Counted from the stretch's first letter, positions 43,669 to 54,602 are shown. The stretch is 64,000 nt of DNA from Zoogloea sp. (GCF_028689785.1 NZ_JAQVCN010000011.1:1-64000), one strand, 5' to 3'. Translations and numbers: made by a program. Notes: generated by a model from the letters alone, not told the origin.

Positions 43669-44774
43669 TTGCCCGCCTCCCCGGCCACCCCGCCCACCAC
43701 CAGCTCGGGTCGGGAGTAGCGGCTGTGGGCGGGAATCAGGCCTGCCGGACGCAGCAGCATCATGAAAATCATGGCCAGGGACAGCAGCAGCATGCGCAGC
43801 ACTTCCGGGTCGAGCAGCACCTGGTTGAACACCGCCTGCTGAACCGGCACGGCCACATGGCGCAGGATCTCGGGCAGGGCGGTGAGCACAAGGGCGCCCA
43901 CCACCACCCCGGCCAGGTTGCCCATGCCGCCGAACACCACCATGGTGAGCACGGCGATGGACTCCATCAGGGAAAAGCTCTCGGGCGACACGAAGCCCTG
44001 AAAGGCCGCAAACAGCCCCCCCGCGACACCGCCAAAGGTGGCCCCCAGCGAGAAGGCCAGCAGCTTCATGTTGCGGGTGTTGATGCCGATGGCCTTGGCC
44101 GCCAGTTCGTCTTCCCGGATCGCCGCCCAGGCCCGCCCGACCCGGGAGATCTGCAGGCGCTGCACCAGGATGATGGACAGCACCACGAAGGCCAGGAAGA
44201 CGTAGTAGTACAGGAACAGGGAGTTGATGGTGATCTCCTCCCCTATCCGGATGGGCCGCGAGATGTCCCAGCCGAACAGCACCAGCGGGTCGATCATGTT
44301 GATGCCCTGGGGCCCGTTGGTGATGTTGACCGGGTGGTTCAGGTTGTTCATGAAGATGCGCACGATCTCCCCGAAACCCAGGGTCACGATGGCCAGGTAA
44401 TCACCCCGCAGACGCAGGGTAGGCAAGCCCAGGATGATGCCGGCCAGGGCCGCAAAGACGGCCCCCAGAGGCAGCACCAGCCAGAAAGGCAAGTGCAGTT
44501 CGAAGTGGGGCGAGGCCAGGAAGGCGAAGGTATAAGCCCCCACCGCGTAGAAGGCGATGTAGCCCAGATCGAGCAGGCCGGCAAAGCCCACCACCAGGTT
44601 GAGGCCAATGGCCAGCATCACATAGAGCAGGGCGAAATCGAGGATGCGCACCCAGGTCTTGCCGAAGAGCATGGCGATGAGAGGCGCGGCCAGGGCCAGG
44701 GCGATGACCACCCAGCGGGCCGCCGCCGGGTTGCGCTTGCCGAGCCAGGGAATGGCGTTGGCGAGTTCATTCAT
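43665..44774 (-). CDS. livM: Branched-chain amino acid ABC transporter permease LivM
   Basis: A 369-residue permease with about 9-10 membrane helices and a short N-terminal extension. The HAAT permease EAA-like loop is AWAAIREDELAAKAIGINTRNMKLLAFSLGATFGGVAGG. YVMLAIGLNLVVGFAGLLDLGYIAFYAVGAY is the conserved N-terminal pattern. It pairs with LivH to form the channel. Its start is 12 bp after the livH stop; the stop overlaps livG. Confidence 0.94.
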   Translation of the reverse strand: MNELANAIPWLGKRNPAAARWVVIALALAAPLIAMLFGKTWVRILDFALLYVMLAIGLNLVVGFAGLLDLGYIAFYAVGAYTFAFLASPHFELHLPFWLVLPLGAVFAALAGIILGLPTLRLRGDYLAIVTLGFGEIVRIFMNNLNHPVNITNGPQGINMIDPLVLFGWDISRPIRIGEEITINSLFLYYYVFLAFVVLSIILVQRLQISRVGRAWAAIREDELAAKAIGINTRNMKLLAFSLGATFGGVAGGLFAAFQGFVSPESFSLMESIAVLTMVVFGGMGNLAGVVVGALVLTALPEILRHVAVPVQQAVFNQVLLDPEVLRMLLLSLAMIFMMLLRPAGLIPAHSRYSRPELVVGGVAGEAGK

Positions 44775-44786
44775 GGGGAGATGTCC

Positions 44787-45719
44787 TCAGGCCCGGTCCG
44801 CGACACGCTCGCCCAGCAGCCCGGTGGGCCGGAAGATGAGCACGATGCCGAGGATGATGAAGGCGAAGATGTCCTGGTAGCTGGAGTTGAGGAAACCGAA
44901 GCTCAGATCCTCGATGTAGCCGGCGCCGATGGACTCCACCAGGCCCAGCAGCAGCCCGCCGAGCATGGCCCCGCCCAGGTTGCCGATGCCGCCCAGCACC
45001 GCCGCGGTGAAGGCCTTGAGACCGGGCATGAAGCCCATGGCGTAGTGGGCGATGCCGTAGTTGGACGAGAACATCACCCCGGCCACCGCGGCCAGGGCCG
45101 AGCCGATGATGAAGGTGGCGGCGATGATCTTGTTGGTGTCCACACCCATCAGGCTGGCCACCTTGTGGTTCTCGGCGGTAGCGCGCATGGCACGGCCGAG
45201 GCGGGTCTTGTTGACCAGCAGCACCAGGGCCACCATCAGCACCGCCGACACCACCAGGATGACGATCTGCACCGGGGTGATGAACACCCCGGCGATGGGC
45301 TCGATGGGCGTGGTGGATACCAGTTGCGGGAAGGTGTGGTAATTGCGGCCCCATATGATCATGGCGATGGTCTGGAGCAGGAAGGACACGCCGATGGCGG
45401 TGATCAGGGGCGCCAGCCTCGGCGCGTTGCGCAGGCGACGGTAGGCGGTGCGTTCGATGGTGAAGCCGAGGATCATGCACACCACCACCGAGATCGACAG
45501 CCCGGCCAGCAGCGTCGGAATGAGGCCGAGATCGGGAGCATGAAGCTGGAGCAGGCGGATCGCCTCAAGGGCCACCAGGGCGCCGATCATCAGGATGTCG
45601 CCATGGGCGAAATTGATCAGGCCGAGAATGCCATAGACCATGGTATAGCCGAGGGCAACGAGGGCATACACGCTACCCACGACGAGGCCGTTTACGGTTT
45701 GCTGGAGAAGAGTTTCCAT
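44787..45719 (-). CDS. livH: Branched-chain amino acid ABC transporter permease LivH
   Basis: A 310-residue permease with about eight helices. It opens METLLQQTVNGLVVGSVYALVALGYTMVYGILGLINFAHGD, the classical LivH start. The coupling loop LGRAMRATAENHKVASLMGVDTNKIIAATFIIGSALAAVAG contacts the ATPases. ATG at 45719 is chosen as the family start, since longer frames run into the upstream gap. It lies 107 bp after the binding-protein gene, with a degenerate REP-like copy between. Confidence 0.94.
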   Translation of the reverse strand: METLLQQTVNGLVVGSVYALVALGYTMVYGILGLINFAHGDILMIGALVALEAIRLLQLHAPDLGLIPTLLAGLSISVVVCMILGFTIERTAYRRLRNAPRLAPLITAIGVSFLLQTIAMIIWGRNYHTFPQLVSTTPIEPIAGVFITPVQIVILVVSAVLMVALVLLVNKTRLGRAMRATAENHKVASLMGVDTNKIIAATFIIGSALAAVAGVMFSSNYGIAHYAMGFMPGLKAFTAAVLGGIGNLGGAMLGGLLLGLVESIGAGYIEDLSFGFLNSSYQDIFAFIILGIVLIFRPTGLLGERVADRA

Positions 45720-45765
45720 GGAAACGACCCGAAAAAGTGAGAAGGCATGCCGGGGCGGAAACAGC

Positions 45766-45787
45766 GTGGGGCCGACTTCAATCGACC
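45766..45787. repeat. REP-like palindrome, degenerate copy
   Basis: GTGGGGCCGACTTCAATCGACC, a diverged copy of the main repeat, between the livK-type gene and livH. Confidence 0.5.
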
Positions 45788-45826
45788 GTCCCCACCCCAT
45801 GTCACCCCGACACCGTCAGACAGGTG

Positions 45827-46939
45827 TTACTGCAGGGCTTCCCACTTGCCGCTCTTGAACTGATAGACCGTCACCGCACCGTCCTTGATGTCGCCCTTGG
45901 CGTCGAAGGCCACGGTGCCGATCACGCCGGGGAAGTTCACCTTGCTGATGTTGCCGGCGTACTTGGCCGGATCGGCGCTGTTGGCGGCCTTCATGGCCTC
46001 GATGATGGCCGAGGCGGCGTCGTAGGAATACGGGGCGTAGATCTGCACGTCGGCGTTGAAGCGCTTCTTGAAGCGCTCGTTGAAGTTCTTGCCGCCGGGC
46101 ATCTTTTCAAGGGGCAGACCCGGCTGGGTGCAGTAGGTGTTGCCGCTGATCGCATCGCCGGCCAGCTTGATGACTTCGCCGGTGCAAGCGCCGTCACCGG
46201 TGATGAACTTGGCGTTGATGCCGAGCTGCTTAATCTGCTTGAGCATGGGGCCGGCCTGGGTGTCCATGCCGCTGTATACGATCACGTCGGGGTTCTGGGC
46301 CTTGATGCGGGTAAGGATGGCCAGGAAGTCGGTGGCCTTGTCGCTGGTGAATTCACGCCCGGTGAGGCTGCCCCCGTTAGCCTTTACCGCCTTCTCGACT
46401 TCATCGGCGAGGCCCTGGCCGTAGGCGGTGCGGTCATCAATCAGCGCCACCTTCTTGCCCAGTCTGGTCGCCGCATACTTGCCGATGGCCAGGCCCTGCT
46501 GCACGTCGTTGGCGATGGTGCGGAAGGTGGCCTTGAAATTCTGCTGGGTCAGTTTGGGGTTGGTGGAAGCGGGTGAAACCTGGGGCAAGCCGGCCTCGTT
46601 GTAGATGCGCGAGGCCGGAATGGAGGCGCCCGAATTGAGGTGCCCGACCACACCCTTCACCCCACTGTCGGCCAGACGCTGGGCCACGGTGGTGGCGGTC
46701 TTGGGGTCGGCCTGGTCGTCCTCGGCCTGCACGTCGAACTTGACCTTCTTGCCGCCGAGCGTCACCCCCTTGGCGTTGTACTCCTCGATGGCCAGACGGA
46801 CGCCGTTCTCGATGTCCTTGCCCAAATGAGCCTGGGTTCCGGTCAGGGGCGCGGCGACGCCCAGCTTGATCACTTCCTGGGCTTGGACAGCGGATGCACC
46901 AAGACCGAGCACGGCAAGGGCGACAAGGCGGATTTTCAT
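45827..46939 (-). CDS. livK: Branched-chain amino acid binding protein, first paralogue
   Basis: A 370-residue periplasmic solute-binding protein of the LivJ/LivK (type I) fold, with a signal peptide cleaved after VQAQ-like residues (about 20). IKLGVAAPLTGTQAHLGKDIENGVRLAIEEYNAKGV is the family opening, and SGASIPASRIYNEAGLPQVSPASTNPKLT lines the ligand cleft. It lies directly before livHMGF on the same strand and would deliver Leu, Ile, Val or related amino acids. It closely resembles the next gene upstream, suggesting a tandem duplication. Confidence 0.93.
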   Translation of the reverse strand: MKIRLVALAVLGLGASAVQAQEVIKLGVAAPLTGTQAHLGKDIENGVRLAIEEYNAKGVTLGGKKVKFDVQAEDDQADPKTATTVAQRLADSGVKGVVGHLNSGASIPASRIYNEAGLPQVSPASTNPKLTQQNFKATFRTIANDVQQGLAIGKYAATRLGKKVALIDDRTAYGQGLADEVEKAVKANGGSLTGREFTSDKATDFLAILTRIKAQNPDVIVYSGMDTQAGPMLKQIKQLGINAKFITGDGACTGEVIKLAGDAISGNTYCTQPGLPLEKMPGGKNFNERFKKRFNADVQIYAPYSYDAASAIIEAMKAANSADPAKYAGNISKVNFPGVIGTVAFDAKGDIKDGAVTVYQFKSGKWEALQ

Positions 46940-47059
46940 GCGGATTTCTCCTCTGGTTTATAGGGTACGACGCTGACAAGCAACTTCGGGGCCGGGCTGC
47001 ACGACAGCCCTCCTGTCACGATGTGACATCCTCCCCAAGGGAGGGACGCGCGCCCTGTT

Positions 47060-48184
47060 TCAGGGACGGGCTTCCCACTTTCCGGCATTGAACTGGTAAA
47101 GCGTCACGCCCCCTTCCCGGCTGTCACCACCGGCATCGAAGGCGATGTTGCCGGTCACGCCTTTGAAGCTGACCTTCTGGAGCTGGGGCAGATATTTGAC
47201 CGGGTCGGTGGAGCCGGCCGCCTTCATGGCCTCCACGAGGGCGGTGGTAGCGTCATAGCTGTAAGGCGCATAGAGCTGTACGGGCACGCCAAAGCGCTTC
47301 TTGAAGCGCTCGTTGAACGCCTTGCCGCCGGGCATCTTGTCCATGGGGATGCCGGCCTGGGTGCAATACACGTCGCTGCTCATGGCTGCACCGGCGATCT
47401 TGATCATCTCGGCAGTGCAGGCCCCGTCGCCGCCCAGGTATTTGGCGTTGATGCCCAGCTGCTTCATCTGCTTGAGCAGCGGCGCCCCCTGGGCATCCAT
47501 ACCGCCGTAGAAAACCGCATCCGGCTGGGCCGCCTTGAGCTTGGTGAGGATGGCGGCAAAATCGGTGGCCTTGTCGGTGGTGAACTCACGCCCTACCGGC
47601 GGGGTGCCGAGCTTCTTCAGGCTATCCACCAGCGCATCGGCCAGACCCTGCCCATAGGCGGTGCGATCGTCGATCACGGCGATACGCTTTGCCTTGAGCA
47701 CTTCGGTGGCAAAGCGTGCCATCGCTGCGCCCTGTTGCAGATCGTTGGCGATGACCCGGTAGGTGGTCTTGAATTTCTGCTGGGTGAGCTTGGGACTGGT
47801 GGCCGACGGGGTGATCGCCGGGATACCCGACTGCTCATAGATGCGCGAGGCAGGAATCGACGCGCCGGAGGTGACATGCCCCACCACGCCCTTCACGCCG
47901 GCGTCGGCGAGACGTTGGGCCACGGTGGTGGCGGTACGGGGGTCGGCCTGGTCGTCCTCCGCCTGCAATTCGAACCTGATCTTCTGCCCCGCGACGATCA
48001 CGCCCCGGGCGTTGGCGTCGTCGAGGGCGAGCTGGGCACCGTATTGCTCATCCTTGCCCACATGGGCAATCGGCCCCGTCAGCGGGCCGGCAAAGCCGAT
48101 CTTGACCACAGTCTGGGCCAGGCTGACAGAGCTGCCCGCCACCAACACGCCGGCAAAGGCCAGCTTCATCGCGCCAAGTTTCAC
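47060..48184 (-). CDS. Branched-chain amino acid binding protein, second paralogue
   Basis: A 374-residue LivJ/K-type binding protein, collinear with the paralogue downstream. Shared landmarks are KIGFAGPLTGPIAHVGKDEQYGAQLALDDANARGV, AEDDQADPRTATTVAQRLAD and SGASIPASRIYEQSGIPAITPSATSPKLT. Differences in the ligand-cleft segments (for example VSPAST against ITPSAT) could change specificity. The start is GTG at 48184, since GGAGG lies 8 bp upstream; ATG at 48169 is an alternative. It is the first gene of the Liv operon, 120 bp before its twin. Confidence 0.92.
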   Translation of the reverse strand: MKLGAMKLAFAGVLVAGSSVSLAQTVVKIGFAGPLTGPIAHVGKDEQYGAQLALDDANARGVIVAGQKIRFELQAEDDQADPRTATTVAQRLADAGVKGVVGHVTSGASIPASRIYEQSGIPAITPSATSPKLTQQKFKTTYRVIANDLQQGAAMARFATEVLKAKRIAVIDDRTAYGQGLADALVDSLKKLGTPPVGREFTTDKATDFAAILTKLKAAQPDAVFYGGMDAQGAPLLKQMKQLGINAKYLGGDGACTAEMIKIAGAAMSSDVYCTQAGIPMDKMPGGKAFNERFKKRFGVPVQLYAPYSYDATTALVEAMKAAGSTDPVKYLPQLQKVSFKGVTGNIAFDAGGDSREGGVTLYQFNAGKWEARP

Positions 48185-48308
48185 CTGTTCATCCTCCGCA
48201 AAGGGTCTTCATGCCAGAATGGAGATTCGATTTTCTGCCCACAATGAGGTGGATTGTAACCAAGCCCGGCCGCTTTGGCGGGACGCGGGCCCATCCGGAG
48301 ATCCTTCG

Positions 48309-48791
48309 ATGCGCAGGCTGTTTTCCCTCTTTGTCGGCGCTGTCGCCGTGGCCGGTCTGGCCGCCTGCGATGCCGTCACCGTGAATGAACTCAAGCCCGG
48401 CGTCTCCACCGGCTACGAAGTGCGCGACAAGCTCGGCAAGCCCGGTATCGAGTGGCGCAACGACGACGGCAGCGTGACCTGGGAATACACCCGCCAGCCG
48501 GAAGGCACGGAGTGCTTCATGGCCACGGTGGGGCCCGACAACATCCTAAAGAGCCTCGAGAACGTGCTCACCCCCCAGAATTTCGCCCGGGTTCAACCCG
48601 GCTGGACGAAGGACCAGGTACGCCGCCTTCTGGGCAAGCCACGCTCGATCCAGAGCTTCGCCCTGAAAAAGGAAGAGGTATGGGACTGGCGCCTGCCCCC
48701 CGAATTCAGTGCCGACGTCTTCTTCAATATCCATTTCGGAGAAAACGGGCAAGTCACCACCACTAGCCGCTCGGTTCAACCCCGGGGCTGA
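48309..48791 (+). CDS. BamE-like (SmpA/OmlA) lipoprotein
   Basis: A 160-residue outer-membrane lipoprotein. The signal peptide ends in the lipobox LAAC (Cys21). Two tandem BamE-type repeats follow: TVNELKPGVSTGYEVRDKLGKPGIEWRNDDGS (about 24-55) and FARVQPGWTKDQVRRLLGKPRSIQSF (about 90-115). BamE normally has one such domain and supports the outer-membrane assembly machine; this double version is a relative, not canonical BamE. ATG at 48309 has CGGAGAT upstream. It is divergent from the Liv operon. Confidence 0.86.
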   Translation: MRRLFSLFVGAVAVAGLAACDAVTVNELKPGVSTGYEVRDKLGKPGIEWRNDDGSVTWEYTRQPEGTECFMATVGPDNILKSLENVLTPQNFARVQPGWTKDQVRRLLGKPRSIQSFALKKEEVWDWRLPPEFSADVFFNIHFGENGQVTTTSRSVQPRG

Positions 48792-48887
48792 CCTAAGTCA
48801 ACAGATCATTCCGGACGGATAAAATTGATTCAAGACAAGGCGTAAAACAGCCGTTACACGGGTTCTTGCCCATGCCCTGAGCCCGTC

Positions 48888-50669
48888 ATGCGCCAAAATC
48901 TGCCAGTCACACAGAACGAGTACCCGATTGCCAAGGGTGCAGCCATCATCAGCCGTACTGATCTGGCCGGGCATATCACTTACTGCAATGACGAGTTCGT
49001 CATTGCCAGCGGCTTCAACCGCGAAGAGGTGATTGGCAAACCCCACAACATTCTGCGTCACCCGGACATGCCGCCGGAGGCCTACCGGGACATGTGGTCC
49101 ACCCTTCAGCACAGGCGTCCATGGAGCGGCATCGTCAAGAACCGCCGCAAAAACGGTGATTTCTACTGGGTCCGTGCCACAGCCACACCTCTCGCCGATG
49201 GCTCGGGCTACATGTCGGTACGCATCAAGGCTCGACCCGAAGAAATCAGCAGTGCCGAAGCCCTCTACGCCCGCATGCGCCAGGACCCGGCCATCCGCCT
49301 CGATGAAGGCCGCCTCGCCGCAAGCGGCGTGAGTGCGGCGATTGCCAAGGCCCTGCCCCGCACCAGGCTGGCAACACGCATCGGGCTCATCAATGCCGGT
49401 CTGGCCGCCCTGTGCCTGTGCATCGGCATTGTCGGCCTGAATGCCACCGAACGGGCACGCCACACCATCGACACCCTTCACCAAGGGCAGGCCCAGGCAT
49501 TTCAACAAGCAGCCCCGGACACCCCCGCCCGGGAGCAGCTGAAGCGCCTTGCCGATGCCTCCGAGGCTGCCCACAGCCACATCGAAGCCGATTACGGACA
49601 GACCCGGACCCTGCTGGCCACCCTGGGGGCCGGGGGCGTGGCTCTGGCCGCCATAGCCAGCTGGCTGCTGATCAGGCGCTTGCATCAGTCGGTAAACGCA
49701 GGCAAGCGTGTGGCCGAAGCCATCGCCGCCGGCAACATGCTGCAACCCCTCCCCGCCGCCAGTAATGATGAACTCGGCCAGCTCATCGTTCACCTGGCGG
49801 TGATGCGCAACAACCTGCACGAACTGATCGCGTCGATCCGCAACGAGGTAAAGGTGCTGCTCGGCAACGCCAGCAGCCTGAGCGGCACCGCTGGCGATAC
49901 CCGGGTGCTGGCCGAGGCCCAGTCCGAATCCGCCTCGGCCATGGCTGCCGCCATCGAGGAGTTGTCCGTCTCCATCGACCACATCAGCGACCACGCCCGC
50001 CAGTCCCGGGAGCTGTCGGAACATTCCGGCCAGCAGGCGGCCCTGGGCTCCCGGGTCATCGGCGACGCCCTCGCCGAAATGCGCAGCATCGCCGAATCGG
50101 TCAATCACACCGCCCAGTCGGTCCGCAATCTGGAAAGCCTGTCCGGAGAGATCTCGATGATCGTCGGGGTGATCCGCGAGATCGCTGACCAGACCAATCT
50201 ACTCGCGCTGAATGCCGCCATCGAGGCGGCGCGGGCGGGCGAATCGGGGCGGGGCTTTGCCGTGGTTGCAGACGAAGTGCGCAAGCTGGCCGAACGCACG
50301 GCCAACTCCACCGCCGAGATCACCTCGATGATCGAGCGCATCCAGGCCGCCACCCGCAGTGCCGCCGATGACATGGACGGCGGGGTCGAGCGGGTGAGCC
50401 GCGGCGTCGCCCTTGCCGATCAGGCCGGCAGCACCATCCACACCATCCAGGACAGCAGCCGACAGGTGCTGAGCTCGGTGGAAGGCATCACGCTCGGCCT
50501 CAACGAGCAGTCTTCCGCCGCCCGGGACATCGCCCTGCGCGTCGAACAGATCGCCAACGCCTCGGAATCCAATGCAGCCAGTGCCGCACGCATCACCCAC
50601 GCCGCTGGCGAGCTGGAAGACCTGGCCCGGACGCTGGAAGCCCTTTCCGACCGCTTCCGCATCGCCTGA
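48888..50669 (+). CDS. Methyl-accepting chemotaxis protein with Aer-like PAS domain
   Basis: A 593-residue chemoreceptor. The N-terminal PAS (about residues 15-120; [43 protein letters not shown]) resembles the FAD-binding PAS of aerotaxis receptors. Two membrane helices follow ([20 protein letters not shown] and [19 protein letters not shown]), then a HAMP domain and the methyl-accepting signalling domain with its tip [38 protein letters not shown] redox or oxygen sensor is likely. ATG at 48888. The gap after it holds a palindrome and the promoter of the aldehyde dehydrogenase. Confidence 0.9.
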   Translation: MRQNLPVTQNEYPIAKGAAIISRTDLAGHITYCNDEFVIASGFNREEVIGKPHNILRHPDMPPEAYRDMWSTLQHRRPWSGIVKNRRKNGDFYWVRATATPLADGSGYMSVRIKARPEEISSAEALYARMRQDPAIRLDEGRLAASGVSAAIAKALPRTRLATRIGLINAGLAALCLCIGIVGLNATERARHTIDTLHQGQAQAFQQAAPDTPAREQLKRLADASEAAHSHIEADYGQTRTLLATLGAGGVALAAIASWLLIRRLHQSVNAGKRVAEAIAAGNMLQPLPAASNDELGQLIVHLAVMRNNLHELIASIRNEVKVLLGNASSLSGTAGDTRVLAEAQSESASAMAAAIEELSVSIDHISDHARQSRELSEHSGQQAALGSRVIGDALAEMRSIAESVNHTAQSVRNLESLSGEISMIVGVIREIADQTNLLALNAAIEAARAGESGRGFAVVADEVRKLAERTANSTAEITSMIERIQAATRSAADDMDGGVERVSRGVALADQAGSTIHTIQDSSRQVLSSVEGITLGLNEQSSAARDIALRVEQIANASESNAASAARITHAAGELEDLARTLEALSDRFRIA

Positions 50670-50689
50670 GCTGCCTCCCCCGGAAGGGC

Positions 50690-50723
50690 AGGTGCTCCAT
50701 CGTGCACATCGCATGGAGCACCT
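50690..50723. promoter_or_regulatory. Perfect inverted repeat upstream of the aldehyde dehydrogenase promoter
   Basis: AGGTGCTCCAT, 12 bp, then ATGGAGCACCT: a perfect 11-bp inverted repeat. No T tract follows, so a sigma-54 activator site is likelier than a terminator. It lies about 120-150 bp upstream of the -24/-12 promoter. Confidence 0.55.
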
Positions 50724-50839
50724 GTTCCATTATTAAACACACCCCCATGCCAATTGGTGCAATGCCGCATTTTGAGACAAACCACACAAGCGACTGATAA
50801 AGAAAGAATTTCTCATCATAAGCGATGCTGATCACCCCC

Positions 50840-50855
50840 TGGCACGACCCCTGCT
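50840..50855 (+). promoter_or_regulatory. Sigma-54 promoter of the aldehyde dehydrogenase gene
   Basis: TGGCAC-GACCC-CTGCT matches the -24/-12 consensus with GG and GC in phase and one mismatch in TTGCT. The start codon is 57 bp downstream. Confidence 0.75.
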
Positions 50856-50911
50856 GATAAGGATTAACGCTGCGCCAAGCGTTTTCAATCCAAATCCAGG
50901 AGGAGACTTCC

Positions 50912-52432
<1,521 letters not shown>

Positions 52433-52464
52433 TCCAAGTGTTGTACGTGTAAGGCAAGGTGTTA

Positions 52465-52493
52465 CGGGGCGAGACAACTCGCCCCGTTTTTTT
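52465..52493 (+). terminator. Intrinsic terminator after the aldehyde dehydrogenase
   Basis: Stem CGGGGCGAG / CTCGCCCCG around ACAA, followed by seven T. It lies between the dehydrogenase and DUF779 genes, so the latter depends on read-through or its own promoter. Confidence 0.9.
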
Positions 52494-52519
52494 CGTTTAC
52501 CTCACCCGAGGACGTAACG

Positions 52520-52888
52520 ATGGTCGATCGCATCACTGCCACCGAAGCCGCCTTGCAGTTCATCGACGAACTGCGCGCCGATTTCGGCCCCCTGCTGTTC
52601 CTGCTCTCCGGAGGTTGCTGTGACGGCAGCGTCCCCAACTGCTACAAGGTGGGTGAAATCCTGCCCGGGCAGACGATGATCCTGCTTGGCCAGGTGGGCG
52701 GCGCCGACTTCTACCTGGGGCACCAGGAATTCCAGTATTACGAGAACAGCCAGCTGATCCTCGATACCCAGCCCGGCAACGGCGGCGACTTCTCCCTCGA
52801 CTGTGGCCGGGGCAAGGCCTTCGTCACACGCTCCCGCCTCTTCTCCGACGCCGAGCTGGCCACCCTCAAACCCATCGACGGCGCCTGA
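52520..52888 (+). CDS. DUF779 domain protein
   Basis: A 122-residue protein of the DUF779 family, which is repeatedly encoded beside acetaldehyde-type dehydrogenases, as here. The conserved Cys cluster GGCCDGSVPNC (about residues 31-41) and the C-terminal DFSLDCGRGKAFVTRSRLF are visible; four cysteines could bind a metal or cluster. Its function is unknown. GAGG is upstream of ATG 52520. It is convergent with the DUF2149 gene; a GGCGCC/GGCGCC palindrome sits at the junction. Confidence 0.9.
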   Translation: MVDRITATEAALQFIDELRADFGPLLFLLSGGCCDGSVPNCYKVGEILPGQTMILLGQVGGADFYLGHQEFQYYENSQLILDTQPGNGGDFSLDCGRGKAFVTRSRLFSDAELATLKPIDGA

Positions 52889-52906
52889 GGCGCCGCCCGG
52901 GGGAAC

Positions 52907-53185
52907 TTACTCCGGCACCACTACCAGGGAACCGTCGGGCAAACGGTAGGCCGTGCCTGCCCGAACGCCCCCCTCTGCCGTGGTCGCCGCCCCCTCCCCC
53001 TGAAAGCGCTCGACCTTCGGGCTCTCTGGCAAGGGGCGTGCGCCCGGACCTGCGGAGGGCGTGCGTGCCAGCGTCAGGAGCAGCGCCGCCACGAGAACCA
53101 GGAACACATCGATCAGATTGACCAGGGACAACAGGGGGTCATCCCCCTCCCCCTCCTCGGTCAGACGCAGGCGGATCCGGCTCAT
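52907..53185 (-). CDS. DUF2149 domain protein (ExbD/TolR-like)
   Basis: A 92-residue single-pass membrane protein. A basic, acidic N-terminus (RLRLTEEGEGDDPLLSLVNLIDVFLVLVAALLLTLA) carries the helix with an Asp in the membrane, as in ExbD/TolR/MotB-type proton channels. A short periplasmic tail ends with YRLPDGSLVVVPE. DUF2149 proteins accompany ExbB-like partners, and here ATGA overlap joins it to that gene. It is the last gene of the cluster. Confidence 0.83.
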   Translation of the reverse strand: MSRIRLRLTEEGEGDDPLLSLVNLIDVFLVLVAALLLTLARTPSAGPGARPLPESPKVERFQGEGAATTAEGGVRAGTAYRLPDGSLVVVPE

Positions 53186-53667
53186 CGGGCAAGCCCTTCC
53201 TTCTCGATGGCAAGCAAATCGGCGGCGTACCAGCGCCGGCGCACACTCACCACCGCGAAACTCAGAGCTGCCGCAATCAGGGCCAGGATCACCGCAGAAA
53301 AGGCCACCATCAAGCTGCGTGACACGTCCCCGAGGCTGCCGTCACCAAGGGCCTTGAGGGCCGGCCCCATGGGGATCATGGTGGCCACCAGCCCCAGCAG
53401 CGGCGCCACCCGGGTAGCGATGCGGGCAAACTCCAGACGGCGCAGGGCCAGGGCCTCCAGGTCGGCCAGCAGCAGCCCCGGATTGCGGCGACAGGCCTCG
53501 GCCAACTCGAAACCCGCAGCCACCCCGGCCCGGCGCTGACGCGCCTGCCACAGGAAGGCCCCTAGGGCGTAGAAGGCGTGCGCAAAAAGCAGGCCAATGG
53601 CCAACAACACAGGAATCAGGAACAGCTGGCTGGCCGCATACATCAGGCCGTCAATGGAAGCATTCAT
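53182..53667 (-). CDS. MotA/TolQ/ExbB proton channel family protein
   Basis: A 161-residue membrane protein with three helices: LFLIPVLLAIGLLFAHAFYALGAFL, the conserved ARIATRVAPLLGLVATMIPMGPALKALG segment, and SLMVAFSAVILALIAAALSFAVVSVRRRW. It pairs with the DUF2149 protein to form a proton-driven energy module like ExbBD. Its start overlaps the Sel1 gene stop (ATGA). TonB is not encoded here, so the energised target is unknown. Confidence 0.87.
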   Translation of the reverse strand: MNASIDGLMYAASQLFLIPVLLAIGLLFAHAFYALGAFLWQARQRRAGVAAGFELAEACRRNPGLLLADLEALALRRLEFARIATRVAPLLGLVATMIPMGPALKALGDGSLGDVSRSLMVAFSAVILALIAAALSFAVVSVRRRWYAADLLAIEKEGLAR

Positions 53668-54602
53668 GGTTCAGGTACGGAGAGTGGAGAAAGAGAGGGG
53701 CGGGCACAGCCCTGGCGCAGCGCCCCGGCCAGCACCAGCAGCACGATCAGGCCAGCAAGCGGGGTGGCGCCCGGCGGGGCCGCGCTGCCGCTGACAGGGA
53801 GTGGCACCAGGCGTTGCGCTGCGCGCACCGGCCGGGCCTCCGGCAAGGCCGCGGGCGGGGAGGCAAGGGACGGCACGGGCAACGCCAGGGCGGGCCGGGT
53901 TGCCGGTGCAGCTGCAAGCAGATGCCGGGCGCTGGCGGGCCTCCCGGGCGGGGATGCCGGCACGGCCCGGGCCGGCCCGGCTTCGTCGAACAACTCACCG
54001 GGCAGGGGCGCAGCCACCGCCACGGAGGCGGGTGCGACACCCACCCCCCGGGCCGTCCCGTCCCGGTCGCCCACGTGGTAGCCGGTGCGCAGAAACTCGA
54101 TGGCGTCAGGATTGCCATCGGCGGCGGCGGCCTCGAACCACTGCCGCGCTGCAGCCACATCCCGGGCCACGCCCTTGCCTTCCTGCAGAGCGCTGGCGTA
54201 ATGGAGCTTGCCGAGGGTGGCATAGGGCGAATCACCCGCTTCAGCCGCCCGGCGCATCAGCGCCGCAGCCCCCGGCAGATCGGGCTCCCCCAGGGCGCCG
54301 TCCTGCAACATCAAGGCCTTCCAGATCATCGCGCCGATGTAGCCGGCCTCAATGCAGCGGTCGAAGATGCGCATGGCCGTGGCATGATCGCCACACTTCT
54401 CGAAGAGATAGCCCTTGCTGCACACCATCATGCTGGCGGGCTGATCGGCCATGTATTCGAGGGTCTGATCGCCCACGACATGGGCCAGGTCGGTGGGCTC
54501 ACCGGTCTGAGGTACCGGCCCGCCGCAAAAGAGGTTGTTGGCACTCACGCTGCCGGACAGCAGGGCTGTGGCTAGCGAGGTGGCGATGAAGAGTGTCCGC
54601 AT
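53664..54602 (-). CDS. Exported Sel1-repeat protein with C-terminal membrane helix
   Basis: A 312-residue protein. A signal peptide (residues 1-21, cleaved after VSA) precedes Sel1-type repeats (about 55-185): CGDHATAMRIFDRCIEAGYIGAMIWKALMLQDGALGEPDLPGAAALMRRAAEAGDSPYATLGKLHYASAL. A Pro/Ala-rich stretch (about 195-270) and a C-terminal membrane helix (LAGLIVLLVLAGAL) follow. It probably scaffolds the proton-channel module encoded downstream. ATG at 54602 opens the signal peptide; longer frames are within the divergent region. It is first in the three-gene operon. Confidence 0.8.
   Translation of the reverse strand: MRTLFIATSLATALLSGSVSANNLFCGGPVPQTGEPTDLAHVVGDQTLEYMADQPASMMVCSKGYLFEKCGDHATAMRIFDRCIEAGYIGAMIWKALMLQDGALGEPDLPGAAALMRRAAEAGDSPYATLGKLHYASALQEGKGVARDVAAARQWFEAAAADGNPDAIEFLRTGYHVGDRDGTARGVGVAPASVAVAAPLPGELFDEAGPARAVPASPPGRPASARHLLAAAPATRPALALPVPSLASPPAALPEARPVRAAQRLVPLPVSGSAAPPGATPLAGLIVLLVLAGALRQGCARPSLSPLSVPEP

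Noticed and set aside
43725-45740. 671-codon plus-strand frame opposite livM and livH
   Set aside because: Histidine/glutamine/glycine-rich translation with no domain, fully opposite two well-conserved permease genes.
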